Below, one piece after another: positions 43,896-55,985 of a stretch of DNA of 64,000 nucleotides. Each line of letters starts with the position of its first letter. Position 1 is the stretch's first letter. The translations under genes were made by a program, and so were the position numbers. Under the pieces are notes generated by a model. That model made no database searches. It had not been told where the DNA came from and was given only the letters and a program-made list of their open reading frames with translations. Source of the stretch: Aphrocallistes beatrix (lineage: Eukaryota; Porifera; Hexactinellida; Sceptrulophora; Aphrocallistidae); NCBI GenBank assembly GCA_963281255.1, contig OY725498.1:4278001-4342000 (forward strand), in the 5' to 3' direction.

Positions 43896-44810
43896 ATGCT
43901 TTCTGTAATCAAAAAGATCCAATCATTTGTCCACAAAAATAAAAAATTGCGAAAACAAGTAAAGGTTAGCAAACCTAATTCGTCTGTCTACTGCAATCTT
44001 TCGCAAATCGGGGAAGGTGGATGCGCCAAAATATACAAAGCAACGAATTCCATTACTGACGAAGTCGTAGCGATCAAACAGGTTAAGTCGAAATCTGATT
44101 ACGGACGTCAGCTTTTGGAGAGCGAAATCGAAACGATGAAAATAATGAAGGGAAACAAAGGAATCGTACAACTTCTTGACACATATAAAGAGGACCAAAC
44201 AACCAATCTAGTTCTGGAATATATTGATGGATGGTGCCTACAGAATCTAGTTGAACAGGTTTCACTTGACTACAGGCTAATCGCAGCCATTTCCAAGCAT
44301 CTACTCATGTCATTATGCGACCTCCACATTAACAATGTAGTGCATAGAGATTTGAAATGCGGAAATGTCATGATCACAAAGAGTGGAAGCACAAAGCTAA
44401 TCGACTTCGGATATGCAACTGTCATGCCTAAATCTGGTCACATTCGTAGCGGTAAAGTAGGAAGCTTATACTGGATGGCACCGGAAATTTACCAACGATT
44501 GGCATACAATGAGAAATGTGACATTTGGAGCTTCGGTATCATGGTCATTGAGATGTTCCTGGGAGACCCGCCTTATTACGGGACCAATCATAAGCAGTAT
44601 GAGATTGTCGAATACTTAACACATGGAATGGTGCATATCCCTAACAAAATGCCAAGACATATGGCTGATTTCGTCAGAATGTGCTTGAGAGTTGAACCCA
44701 GTCAACGACCTTCTGCAAGAGAACTGCTACACCATCCGTTCATAATGGAAGCTGCCCCCATGAAATATTTGGTACCAGCCATCAAAAAGTGTCAAGAAGC
44801 GAACAACTGA
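43896..44810 (+). CDS. PAK/STE20-like serine/threonine kinase
   Basis: A 304-residue intronless protein that is almost entirely a kinase domain (about 33-283) after a short basic N-terminus. VAIK (58-61, Lys61), HRDLKCGN (150-157), DFG (170-172) and the P+1 segment GSLYWMAPE (189-197) are intact, and the last resembles the STE20/PAK signature GTPYWMAPE. The Gly loop is GEGGCAKIYK, where the third glycine of GxGxxG is Ala44. There is no CRIB or other regulatory domain, so Rac/Cdc42 control of the PAK type is absent. Two TATA-like motifs precede the ATG. It is probably catalytically active; its substrate is unknown. Confidence 0.9.
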   Translation: MLSVIKKIQSFVHKNKKLRKQVKVSKPNSSVYCNLSQIGEGGCAKIYKATNSITDEVVAIKQVKSKSDYGRQLLESEIETMKIMKGNKGIVQLLDTYKEDQTTNLVLEYIDGWCLQNLVEQVSLDYRLIAAISKHLLMSLCDLHINNVVHRDLKCGNVMITKSGSTKLIDFGYATVMPKSGHIRSGKVGSLYWMAPEIYQRLAYNEKCDIWSFGIMVIEMFLGDPPYYGTNHKQYEIVEYLTHGMVHIPNKMPRHMADFVRMCLRVEPSQRPSARELLHHPFIMEAAPMKYLVPAIKKCQEANN

Positions 44811-45027
44811 GTATCGAATCAACACTCTACACACTTCCAATTGAACATGAATTTCTTACCATAGTCTAAATTTTAAACATTCTGTATCGTTATTTTCAAT
44901 TAAATTAACAAAACATACTTTGTCTATACAAATTAATATAGCAGATAAAACTGGGATAGTAGTTGGGAAATAGTTTGTAGTAGAAAATCTTTCAACTTTT
45001 GGTTGATCAATGACAACTACTGTTCAT

Positions 45028-45580
45028 GGGTTTATCTAGGACTTCTCAGTCTTGCACTTTTTTTTGAAGGTGATACAAGTTAGATGACACCCAAACAGGG
45101 TTTTGTTATTCCAGAGGTGGTGGAAACCAAGAGATCATCTAGGAGCGCGAGAATCCAGAATAAAATCCAATTTACCCTGTATTATGATGTTATTTATCGA
45201 TTTAGGCGTATGAAAATTTAGGGGTTTGAGATTAGGAGCGTATCTCTGGAGGGCTGTATAATACCCTGGTGGTAACCCAGCACCAAAATCGAATCACACT
45301 GCAAGCACCTTGGCTAGGGTATTATACAGCCCTCCAGAGATAAGCTCATAGTCTCTAACCCATGATTTTAAACGCCTAAATCGATAAATAACATTATAAT
45401 ATAGGGTAAATTGGGTAATGTTCTAAATTTTCATGCTCCTGAGCACTTTCGGGCTTAAAATCATACGCCTAAAGGAGCGTCTCGCGCTCCTAGATAATCC
45501 TTGGACCTTGGCTCCTCGGACGATACCAAGCTGGCACCTATAAGTGCCGGCTAAGCACCTAGATAAACCCCTGTTACTGT
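45028..45580. mobile_element. foldback element with arms of about 240 bp
   Basis: Left-arm words TTTATCTAGG, ATCTAGGAGCGCGAGA, GTTATTTATCGATTTAGGCG and TCTCTGGAGGGCTGTATAAT recur inverted in the right arm in the same nested order, around a spacer near 45270-45320. No coding frame is present. Confidence 0.8.
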
Positions 45581-45902
45581 TACCTCTATGTACTGTATTC
45601 CATATTTGCAAGTAAATTGTGCTTTAATGAATAATTAACTGGGATTCTCTAATGGAAATGGTTAGAGTAAATTATAAAACGTGTAATACGGAGAAACTAG
45701 ACTATTGAAGTTGATTCTGTAGCCTGAGGGATATTATAATTAATATTCAACTGTAAAGCATATGTGTAATCGTTGTTACAATCAAATTAAATTTTATTAC
45801 AACTATTTTCTTTCATCCGTTAGAAATATCCCATCAGATGTTACGGAGAGTCGATATTTCAGATAGTGTAATGAGTCAATATGAATATCAGCTGTGAAAT
45901 TC

Positions 45903-45979
45903 TGTTTGTACCCTTTATCAATGATTTTGAGTTCAAATCATCTGATTGAACTCAAAATCATTGATAAAGGGTACAAACA
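45903..45979. repeat. perfect 34-bp hairpin with 9-nt loop
   Basis: The arm 45903-45936 begins TGTTTGTACCCTTTATCAAT, and its exact reverse complement is 45946-45979. The loop is ATCATCTGA. No mismatch was found. Confidence 0.9.
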
Positions 45980-48900
45980 TAATTTTAGATTATATCCGTC
46001 CACCAATTCAATTTGTGAATACTATAAATGAATCGTACACATTCCTCAATTGTGCAAAATGTTGAACCATAAGTGTAGGTATACTCAGATATTAATTTGC
46101 AAAGTTAAGTTGCAAAAACTAAATCCAGGGTCAGACAAAATTTGATTGAAATAGCCACAAAATGTGGAAAAATCTTATATTCAATGAAAAAGTATTATGA
46201 TAGCCCCCATAAACTAACATTATTCAAACAATTCGGAATAGATAACGTAAGGACTTTAAGATGTTTACTTCCTTGACTATATCTGGTTCTATCTGATCCG
46301 ATAGCAAAATTTTGTAGTCGTTATTTTCTAATTTTATTCAGTGTATAATAATAATTAGTAAAGCTTTCGAATTGGAGCAAAGAATTATAACATGCGATTG
46401 TTTTTAGAGGTAATTTTATTTTGATAAACAAACGAATTCGATATTTCCACCATCGTAGCATTATCAAAAATCCTATGTTAGCATTTTAGTCAAATTTCAT
46501 GGCCATACGTGTACATTTCTTTATCCTTTATCTGTTGTCAACATAGCCAAGACAATCATGTAGTGATCATGTCATGTTATCTTTTCAAATAATTGAGACG
46601 CTACGTAGACACATACTTTTATCTTACAGTACTCTACGTAGTTTCAAATATCTCAACCCCACCTCGAGAATGAAATGACAGAATCTAAAATATTCCATTC
46701 TGAGTCGAATCGGAATATTATAATTTGTTTCCATTGACGTTTTACTCGTATGTGAAAATCATTATGCTTATCTCAGGACTCGAAGCTATAATTTAGAGAT
46801 GCTTAGCTCAATGTGAATCGTTGCATGAATAAAAATTACTGCGAATAATTGTAGGATATTATGAACGTTATCATCTGACTTTACTCCACCTGTAAACTTT
46901 GCAAAATTACCATTCAACAAGCACAAGCTAATTAATCATTTACTTTATCAGAAAAGTTACATGTATTTCGTATCATAACAATGATTTATATTCTAATTAT
47001 GTAGGTGGGCATTATAATCATATGGGCACTAGACATCTAACCGAATGTTTTATCTATGCGGATATACCGAATTCTTGAATTCACAGATCAATGCCAATTA
47101 TTTAAAAAATATAATACAGAATTAAACAATATGCTAAATTCTTCAATCCAGAACCTAGGCATTATTGACCCAACATAAATCTAGATTTTGAAATTTCCTA
47201 GTCATCGTGCGTTTCAATTAATTTGTGGCGTTTGGATAGACAGATTAACCAAGACAGAGTCTGAGTGTTGCATATTTAATCTTGTAACTATGTTCAAGTT
47301 CATATTGTACAGTGTCTGAAAACAAATCAGGAGATAATAATAGCAATTTGATGATGGGTTACTGTCGGAAAAACGATTAACTACCCTTGAGGTTGGGAAT
47401 ATTTAATTAGTATTTTGTCTAGACTGTAGAGTATTTTACTGTAAAAATACCAAAAAAGGGAATACATACACAAACTTCTTAGTAATATTACTCATATTTG
47501 GGGTCCGTTTTCGATAAATTTGCTTGTAAACGAGCGATGAAATGGAACATTTTGATAAAAATAAGTCTATTTTCTACCGACATAATGCTTAGATTGACGG
47601 CGCAAAAAGAGGTAATCAAAAGTTTAGAGAACAAAAGAATTAAGAGAAAACTAAGGTTTGGGAGAAGCAATTAGTAGAGTCATAACAGTCGTAACACAAA
47701 TATTTACAAGTTGTATCTCCCTCAATAACCATTTGGTAATTATTATAGACCAATTATGCCAGGTGTCAGCAATACGATGGTCAATTGTATTTCTGGGAAT
47801 TTAGGAGTTCGATTCTTTAGCATTATTTAATATAAACATGTTGGGTTATTGAATAGAGTTTAAATCGCTAATTATTTAGCGGTAAATTCATCTATATTTG
47901 AATGTGTTTACCAACGATGAGAACTATGTTGTAACATATGAAATTCAACCTGGCACCGCATAAAGGATGGAATTAATGTACATTATGAGTTATTATGCTG
48001 AGTTCCATTTTGGCAACTGCTTCAAGATATCAGTCCAAACCAAGTCTGATAGATTTTTATTATGTAAAGATAAAATTTCAAATTAGGTTTCACCAAGTCT
48101 GGTTTAAATCAGACACCTACCTCTAGGAGTATTCAAATTATTCACGTTCTAAAATTTCTGGTCCCCTAAGCTAATTGTACTAACCAACTCGTTCTGTTCC
48201 TAACTAATCAGGTCTCGTGGTTCTATACTAAGTTATTTGAATTATTTTCACAAAATAATCTGCCTGCTTGAAACCAGAACAATTCTCCATCACTTTCAAT
48301 CAATTATTCATTTTTGTCTCGGCAAACTAGATATACTTATCATCTTGCTAAATCTAATAATATGCCTACGCCTACACTAACACCTGATTCAACTCAACTC
48401 TCAATCACAAAAATTAATACAATCAATGTTGGAAAATTTAAAGCATGATACCCTGGCGAAAAGGGAAGAAACGATAAATCTATAATTTACCCTTTTTTCT
48501 GAAATCGGAACTTGAATGCACAATCAATTTCAGCTTAGATTTGCGATCACGAGGTTTAAATAACTAAAGATACAAATTGCAAAAATCAATGTTTTTATAA
48601 TTGACATATTCGTAAATCTGTCATATCGAACTAAGCTATCTTAGTAATTTTTTTCTCTCGCTATCTCCATAGGAGAAAAATCATAATATCAAAGCAACTT
48701 AAATGTCACACAGCATTTGGACTCAGAGATGAGAATATTCGATGAATTCATTAGTTGTACGTAGCTAATGAATGACTACCAACAAATTGATCTGTTACAA
48801 ACTTCCCGGACTAATAAGCAAATTCTTGGGTGCAAGGAAATATGTTATTCTCCATATCTTGACATCCGGGGAGTATCAGCAATACTTATCATAAATACAC

Positions 48901-49261
48901 ATAAAAATATATGTAGCATTCAGCTGATAACATTTTTGGTAAATGTTGCAGGTTTTATGGAATGTTCTATTACTCATTCATTATTGATGATATTTAATCA
49001 CATGAGCAGATATTCAATTCTCAGTAATAAACACGCAAGGATGTTTGTAGATTTGTGTTTTAAACTAAGAAATTCAGTTGCATTCTTTTGTGGGCATAAA
49101 AAACATTGAAACGATATCTCTAATCTCCGAAATATGCCTTGGACCGTTGACATTCAACCTCATTTCATACATATGAATTATAAAATATCTCATGGTATTC
49201 TATATTCGGTATTGGGCATAAAGTATCATATTGTGGCTATTGTTTAATCCGTGCTTTGCGA

Positions 49262-49342
49262 GGTGTTTTGTTGCGTCGGTTTAAGCTATTTTGGGCGGGG
49301 AAGCCGTAAAAGTTTGGGGTCTTTACTATAAATAGAAAAAAC
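49262..49342. repeat. 75-bp dispersed repeat, copy 3
   Basis: TTTTGGGCGGGG, AGTTTGGGGT and ACTATAAATAGAAAA match the copies at 21652 and 26940. Confidence 0.65.
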
Positions 49343-49938
49343 CCACGCCAGCTCAAAATGGTTTACTGGAAAGAACGACCCTCTCTTAGTACAAAGTTGG
49401 ATCACTAATTTCTCAAAATGATTCCGTGACTCTAGGGAATACACTCCCCTCAAATCTTATAACTTCATAGAAAGTAATCATAATGCAAATCATTGTTGAC
49501 AGAAATATAATAAAATTAATAATAGTTTTTACTATTCAACAACTCTATGGTAAAATCATAAACTTCCTAAATACCTTACATCATATTGGGTACTCCTCAA
49601 AGCCTCAGTAATATCACACGTAAAACACTAGGTTGGGTGAACTAAACTTGGGATGGGATAGTGGAAACGGATACTATGAGGAATCAAGAAAACTGTAGCG
49701 ATATTATATTACTTATGATATTGGGAGCTTCAAAGATTGTTGGGAGTTACTCTGTAATAATTCTACCCACAAATATCAACTTGGTTGATTTCAAAGAGAT
49801 ACGTGATGCCCCCGATAGGAAAGTAATGGGGAACTTCAGGTTACTCCCAATATTGGGTAAGAAGTCTGCCTCTAAAGTACAATGATACTCAAGCTTTGAT
49901 ATTCTTTGTGGATTTGACAACACTAAACGTCAAATTGA

Positions 49939-49987
49939 TCCACAAAATTAGAATTTACTAGAATCTAGTAAATTCTAATTTTGTGGA
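49939..49987. repeat. near-perfect 49-nt palindrome
   Basis: TCCACAAAATTAGAATTTAC pairs with GTAAATTCTAATTTTGTGGA around a central TAGAATCTA. CAAATT/AATTTG just outside extends the pairing with a few mismatches. Confidence 0.88.
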
Positions 49988-50109
49988 CTTGTAATTTGAT
50001 TATTCTTTTGTAAGTCGTACGTTTGAATACTTACTTGTTTTGATTATTTGGTCAAAATGAATATTGATTGATGATAATTGTAACTAATTAAATGTAAATA
50101 ATATACGAT

Positions 50110-50136
50110 AACAACAACAACAACAACAACAACAAC
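50110..50136. repeat. CAA microsatellite
   Basis: About nine consecutive ACA/CAA units. Confidence 0.9.
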
Positions 50137-51538
50137 ATATTAGATAATGATATACAATTAATAGATGTTAAATCAAAGTAGATTAGTACAAATACATTTA
50201 TCTACAGTGTATTTTCCAAATGATTCATTCCTTCTGCATTTTACAATATTCATTCATCTTCAAAAAAGCAAGAAATGGAATTCCCTTACCAAACAAACAT
50301 AGCGCAAAAATGTTAATTCTCATTTTGGTTCATGAGCAAATAATATTGCAATTACCCTTTAATTCTCCTATAATAACTCGAATGAATATAGCTTTGATGT
50401 GGCTACCTGATGTGATAGTAAGTTTCATTAGAATTAATTGGGTGAATTCTGTAAGTATTTTAGTTTTACATTATGACGAAATGACTTTTTTTCGTTTACT
50501 CCCAAAAAAATCATCAAGCAATGATGAAATAAAGCTTACCGATGCATTATCCTCATGAAGCCTAATCACCTGGTAGAACAAAGCAAATCTAAACTTCAAA
50601 GAAAGAATTATCTGACAAAAACCAGTACTTGTACTTAGGTATATCAACTTATTAGTAATGGGTGGGCCTATACTATTTGGTTAATGAGATGAAAGGAATT
50701 TCATGTCACAGCCAAGAACAGTATTACATATGGGCCAAGGCAATGTCGACTGCTACGAAAATATCGAGATAGTGTATTACAAGTCATCTTATTACTAGGG
50801 AAGATCTTTGAAGTTTGAAAATATTTTAAAATATCCTAAAATTAAGAGATAGATATCCCACTCAGTTTACAAAGTATTTCAATTGATCTAAGCTTTATAA
50901 TGATCGATAATGGATTAAATATTATACAGAAAGAATAGAAGGAAGAATAATTAAAACGCAAATTAAAGAATCAGGAAAGAATGGATCTGTATTATCCATT
51001 TAGGACTTGAATACTAAATAATCATATCACATTGTGGCAAATTAAGAGGTTCTTGTTCCCACATGTGAACAAGTGCTTCTGAAAACTAATTATGATTAGA
51101 TGTTGTGTTGCATTTGAGATGATGTGTTAAAACTCATGCTCTGAACTTTGTTTGCTAAAGCAAATTAACTTCCATGATTAACTGCTTCCATTGAATTTAG
51201 ATATTATATCTGGCTAATAAAACTCATGTTACAAGTACACTGATCACTCCTACACTTCTATTATGCAATCCACGTATAAGTTATAAGGAAGGTTCTAATT
51301 CTAGAAAATTGTATTCTTATATTGTCATCCTACTTCATACCATGGAATAATAAATTGTCTATACTAATAAGAACTTACACGTTCCACACGACTTTAGAGT
51401 TGCACACGTTAACTATATATTCAATCTATTAATGTATTAGCTATTCTAACTGTGCATCAGAAGGATAATATATATCATTATGGGTCAAATTTATTGTATC
51501 TACTTAGTACTAGTATGAGTATGGATAACAATCAACCA

Positions 51539-51707
51539 ATATACAGTATATATTAGATATGGTGACATTAGATATAGTGATATTATATACAGTATATATT
51601 AGATATGGTGACATTAGATATAGTGATATTATATACAGTATATATTAGATATGGTGACATTAGATATAGTGATATTATATACAGTATATATTGGATATTG
51701 TGATTAT
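51539..51707. repeat. 46-bp minisatellite, about 3.5 copies
   Basis: The unit begins ATACAGTATATATTAGATAT and continues GGTGACATTAGATATAGTGATATTAT in a shorter register; three copies are essentially identical and the last diverges after ATTGGATATT. Confidence 0.9.
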
Positions 51708-51744
51708 TTTGTTCTGTTTGAAGTGCCCCAGTCGATGATATTCC

Positions 51745-52240
51745 ATACTAATTCGCTTGCTTGTGCTGCGCGGCTGGCGGACACTTTGTGTCCGCCGGAG
51801 GCTCCCTTCGGTCGCCTGGAGGTGACATTGGTTAATTATAAGGGAGATATCATCTCTAAATATGTCCATTTTAGATTTAAAATCGATATCACTCGAAAAA
51901 ACACCAAATTTGTCAATTTTTAAAATTTTTGATGAGTAATGATGACGTCATAGCAAAGTGATGAGTCATCATTTTTTGATGATAGTTGCATCATGTGAGA
52001 CGTGTTAGTATACAGATTCTATTAAAATTTCAGCCTTCTATCTCCTATAATGGCTGAGTTATTCCCGAATAACTGTGTTGCTTAACTTTTAAAAATGTGA
52101 CAATGACGTCATAATTCCATGATGAGTCGACATTTTCGTCTGAGCTCAGAACTTACTGGAGCCATAGCCAAAAGACTCCCACATACCAAAAATCAGCTTT
52201 CTACGCCTGGCAGTTTCTTCAATCAATTCGTTACAGATAT
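51745..52240. repeat. REP-A copy 4, inverted and longest
   Basis: It is the reverse complement of the repeat at 7840-8250, running from the C/G-rich CGGACACTTTGTGTCCG region to TGGCAGTTTCTTCAATCAAT. An AT microsatellite (52236-52256) adjoins its end. Confidence 0.75.
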
Positions 52241-52476
52241 ATATATATATATATATACACAAACACACAAACAAACAATAATCGAGTTTTAATAGTAAGG
52301 ATTTATTACATATAGTGATAATTTTACCAAAAATTCCCTGTCCGCGGCACTATCACTATATCCAATATATACCCTATGTTTAAAATATAGTACTAGCGTG
52401 CTTCACACACTTGAATTGCACAGGTTAGACACATTTCGTATCAGGAATTCAGAAGCGCATTGCGGGGGCTTAATAC

Positions 52477-52786
52477 CTAAGTTGACTAATTCATAAAAAA
52501 ATGGCATAGAATTATGAATTATTCGAATAATTCATAATTCAAGCATGAATTAGTCAATCATAAGCTAAGTTCTAATTCATGAATTATTCGAATAATTCAT
52601 AATTCAGGAATTATGAATTAATGAATAATTCGAATAATTCATAATTCCTGAATTATGAATTATTCGAAAAATTCATTCATATAATTTATGATATTTTCTT
52701 GCAAAAAACTTTCAATTTTGAATAATTATTCTCAGGCTTGATGAATTATTCGCATTATTCATTAATTCGTGAATTAGTCAACTTAG
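52477..52786. mobile_element. TIR element, CTAAGTTGACTAATTCAT family, copy 2
   Basis: Terminal CTAAGTTGACTAATTCAT and ATTAGTCAACTTAG are inverted. The interior has several copies of the palindrome GAATTATTCGAATAATTC. It shares ends with 16940-17155. Confidence 0.8.
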
Positions 52787-53914
52787 CCTAATACTGATTA
52801 GTTTCACTAAACAATTGGTTTAAGTTGGCAACATCATGATGGCAAAATTAAAAATGTCAACTAATTTGAGATTATTAATGACGCCTTTTAATTATTCTGG
52901 AATTCAAATAGCCATGGTTAGGCAATAAAATAGCAATAACTGAGCCCTCGCAGCACGAATGATGTGGACACGAATCACTGATGCTTAGCCATCTATAATC
53001 ACATATATCGTTGGACAATAATAGGTTCTTAACAAGGGAATATTGTGCGTAATTATATCAGTATTCGAATATAATTGTGAACTTGGTGTGGTCGAAGAAC
53101 CATTTTAGTGAGGTAGCGATAGTTCAGTCCTTGCTATAGCAAGTTGTTGATAGTTGTTGACGGAACAGTTTCAGCAATTGTCGGTTAATCAACGGGGTTT
53201 TGCGTAGTTCGTGAAAATAATACTTCCAACCAAACATAAAAGTTCAGTACGTGATAATTGTTTGCTTAGATCACCAGGTTTAGGTACTACCGCAACCTTG
53301 GCTCTTCACGATATCTTGAAAATATTCATAACTTCACATATAGTTCCAAAATAGTAGACAAAGTATTTTGGCCTCATCAATCGATAAAAACCACGCAAAT
53401 AAATCCCACTAAAATCGATAGATTCACTCTAGACATTGCCATGAGCAGTCTTAATGGAAGGAAAAGCAATGTCAGGCTAACATTTCATTTGATTATTATC
53501 CATGGTTTACTAGATATAAATAGCGAATGTTGGGTAATGGGTATATAACCATTAAACAGAACTACGGATTCAAGACATGATAGGTATCATTATATCACGT
53601 AGATGTATTATATTCGCATTGAATATTTGATTGAAGACAGAGGATACACAGACAAAATCCAATTAATAATTACTATTATAATTGCTACTTAGATTAGTCT
53701 AAAGAAAAGAAAACTAATGCAACATTAGTAAAATTTTCCACTTTTTCCAAGATCTAGAGCATCATTTATGTTTCCTAATCTTTTTGGAAATAGTATTTGT
53801 ATTTAATACTTAAAACCGGACTTTTGAAGTGTAACGAATCGTAACAAGTGATTAGAGACTCTTGTTTAGTCCAAAAATCCCACGAAAATATGCAGAAGTT
53901 ATTCTCTAAATCTT

Positions 53915-53990
53915 GAAAATGTTAGAAATAAAATGTCAGTCACAGACTGTTAGTACAGCTCCATTAAATGACTCGTAGACACATGCTAGA
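53915..53990. repeat. fragment of the NHL unit 5' flank
   Basis: TGTTAGTACAGCTCCATTAAATGACTCG resembles GATAGTACAGCTCCAGTAAGTGACTTG at about 31090 and its counterpart near 26890. It may be a dispersed repeat shared by these sites rather than a true fourth NHL unit. Confidence 0.4.
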
Positions 53991-55366
53991 GAGTGGTTCC
54001 AAATTGTATATGTAATCATTGTGTTAGGTATAATCCTTATTAATCAATAAATCCTGATTGGTTAATAGATCTTGACACCTTTTGAGAAAGGTGTTAATTT
54101 TTTTCAGAATTTGGACCCAGGTTCAAATCTACACAATATAAGGAATATATTGTCCAAATTTGGTGCAATTCGAATCAATAGAATTTCCAGGAGCGAGCAG
54201 ACGGACGTACTTACGTATGTACGGACGTCACACGCCGATCATAGGGCATCTCCTATACTAGCTATACTAGGAGCTGCACTAATATAACCAGCTGCCTTGT
54301 TAACTGAATTAGTGTATGATATTTGGTTTGGGTGGTTTTCAGTAATATTAGTCATAATTACTACGTAATATGGTGAGCAAAATAGATTTATCAGTGTAGA
54401 CCGCTGATCATAGTACCAATAGCTGCCAGATTGAAAATAACCAGAAAAGTATGTTCGATCGCATTGTGACTTGTAGCAGGTAAAATACTTATTTCAAAAT
54501 AAATTCTCGATGTCGACTTGGGTAATAAGATGAATAATTAATGAAATGATGTTAAAGTTTGTACTTTCTTCCCATCATACAAGATTACAATATATTGGCA
54601 AATTGATATTACATCTCGTGTAAACTTCAGAGAGATATCTCGACTCGATTGCATTAGATGTTATCTGCAACCAAGTTGAGATGAGATAGACTGTGGTCGC
54701 TGAAGTAACGTAGATGCAAATCTTGAGACAATACATTTTAAATTCATAACGATAAACAACTTTGATTTGTAGATAATATAGCGTCTCTATATGAGTTGAC
54801 TCAGTCTCAGTTTTCACTGCCTACTCAATCCAAACCTGATTCCAACTCTGGCCTCTACATCAACAAGCTTTATTAACCGTTCTAAACAAACCAAATTATT
54901 CACCAGATTGCGATGAAGTTGTATACCTACTTGCATTATGCTGTTAAAATAACATCCAAGTGACGAAACATGAGAATCTTCTTAGTTTTTGCGCTAAATC
55001 TGAATACGGAATTCTGATGAGTTTGATACTGTTTTTGATCTACAAACAAGAGTTAATTTAACAATAGAACATGTCTAACATTGCGATTTTTATTAATTAT
55101 ATTCCCAATATTTTAACGAATGCTTCCTATTCATTTTCATAGAATTTAGATATTTAGACAAAGAAAGTATTTAAGATGAACATTCAATAAAATATAAGGT
55201 TTGGTAACAATGTATATATATGCGGAATAATATAATCGGCAATAGACACATTAGATTTGTAAATGAAGCACACAATAAGTTACAGATTCCTAATCATACT
55301 TTTGGACAGAACAATTTTAATTTGAAACGTGTTCTTTTTTTGCCCTGTGTACGTATAATAGATATA

Positions 55367-55794
55367 CAGGTAGACCTCGAAATACGGCACTTCCGAAATA
55401 TGGTACGAATCCATTCTCCCGATTCCTACCTCTGAAATGCGACAATTAGGTGAACTCCGGATTGAGACTTCCAATGCAAAATTACTAAAATGTTCCATTA
55501 TTTCTTGAAAGCAGTGGTTATTCAAGAGAGCTGAATCTATTCTCTACAGTTTATGCGGTACGTACATAGTTTAGGATTCCTGAATTTACAGGAAATATGA
55601 TACTTTTTATAAAGTAATATGTCTAAAGAGTGATTTCGTTAATTTTATGGTCATAAGAGGGGAACCTCTGAGATCCGGCATAAGCACCTGTTCCCAATCG
55701 GGGACGTAGACTAGGGATATGGATTGGTAGGGCCTTTAAGCTAGGACTCAGCCTTCGCCTATGCCAATGGTGTTCCATCTCGAAAGTTTACCTG
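55367..55794. mobile_element. TA-flanked MITE, CAGGTAGAC family
   Basis: The left end CAGGTAGACCTCGAAATACG and right end (inverted) CAGGTAAACTTTCGAGATGG are similar TIRs bordered by TA. The 428-bp element has no transposase frame. Confidence 0.65.
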
Positions 55795-55904
55795 TATGTA
55801 CGTGTATATATAAAATCCATGGTTCTGGATAACTATATATCAAGATTACCTCTGACACAAATATATACGTAGTATATTTAATCAACCCTTGAAAGCATTT
55901 GGGA

Positions 55905-55985
55905 TTTTTCTAATTATAGTAGTAACCCCAAACTTGTATGGCTTCCCATTGAAAATGGCTTAAACCGGAAATGACGCAACACATT
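55905..55985. repeat. 75-bp dispersed repeat, copy 4 (inverted)
   Basis: Reads ACCCCAAACTTGTATGGCTT, then CCATTGAAAATGGCTTAAAC and CGGAAATGACGC, the reverse complement of the family seen at 21652, 26940 and 49262. Confidence 0.65.

Noticed and set aside
48768-49109. 113-codon plus-strand frame
   Set aside because: No family features and not flanked by splice or promoter signals; a few such frames are expected by chance in 64 kb.
50220-50558. 112-codon plus-strand frame
   Set aside because: Hydrophobic but without organised helices or motifs; treated as chance.
54072-54287. Possible coding frame or tRNA-like B-box GGTTCAAATCT
   Set aside because: No matching A-box or cloverleaf could be drawn, and the frame runs through an ACGGACGT-rich low-complexity stretch.
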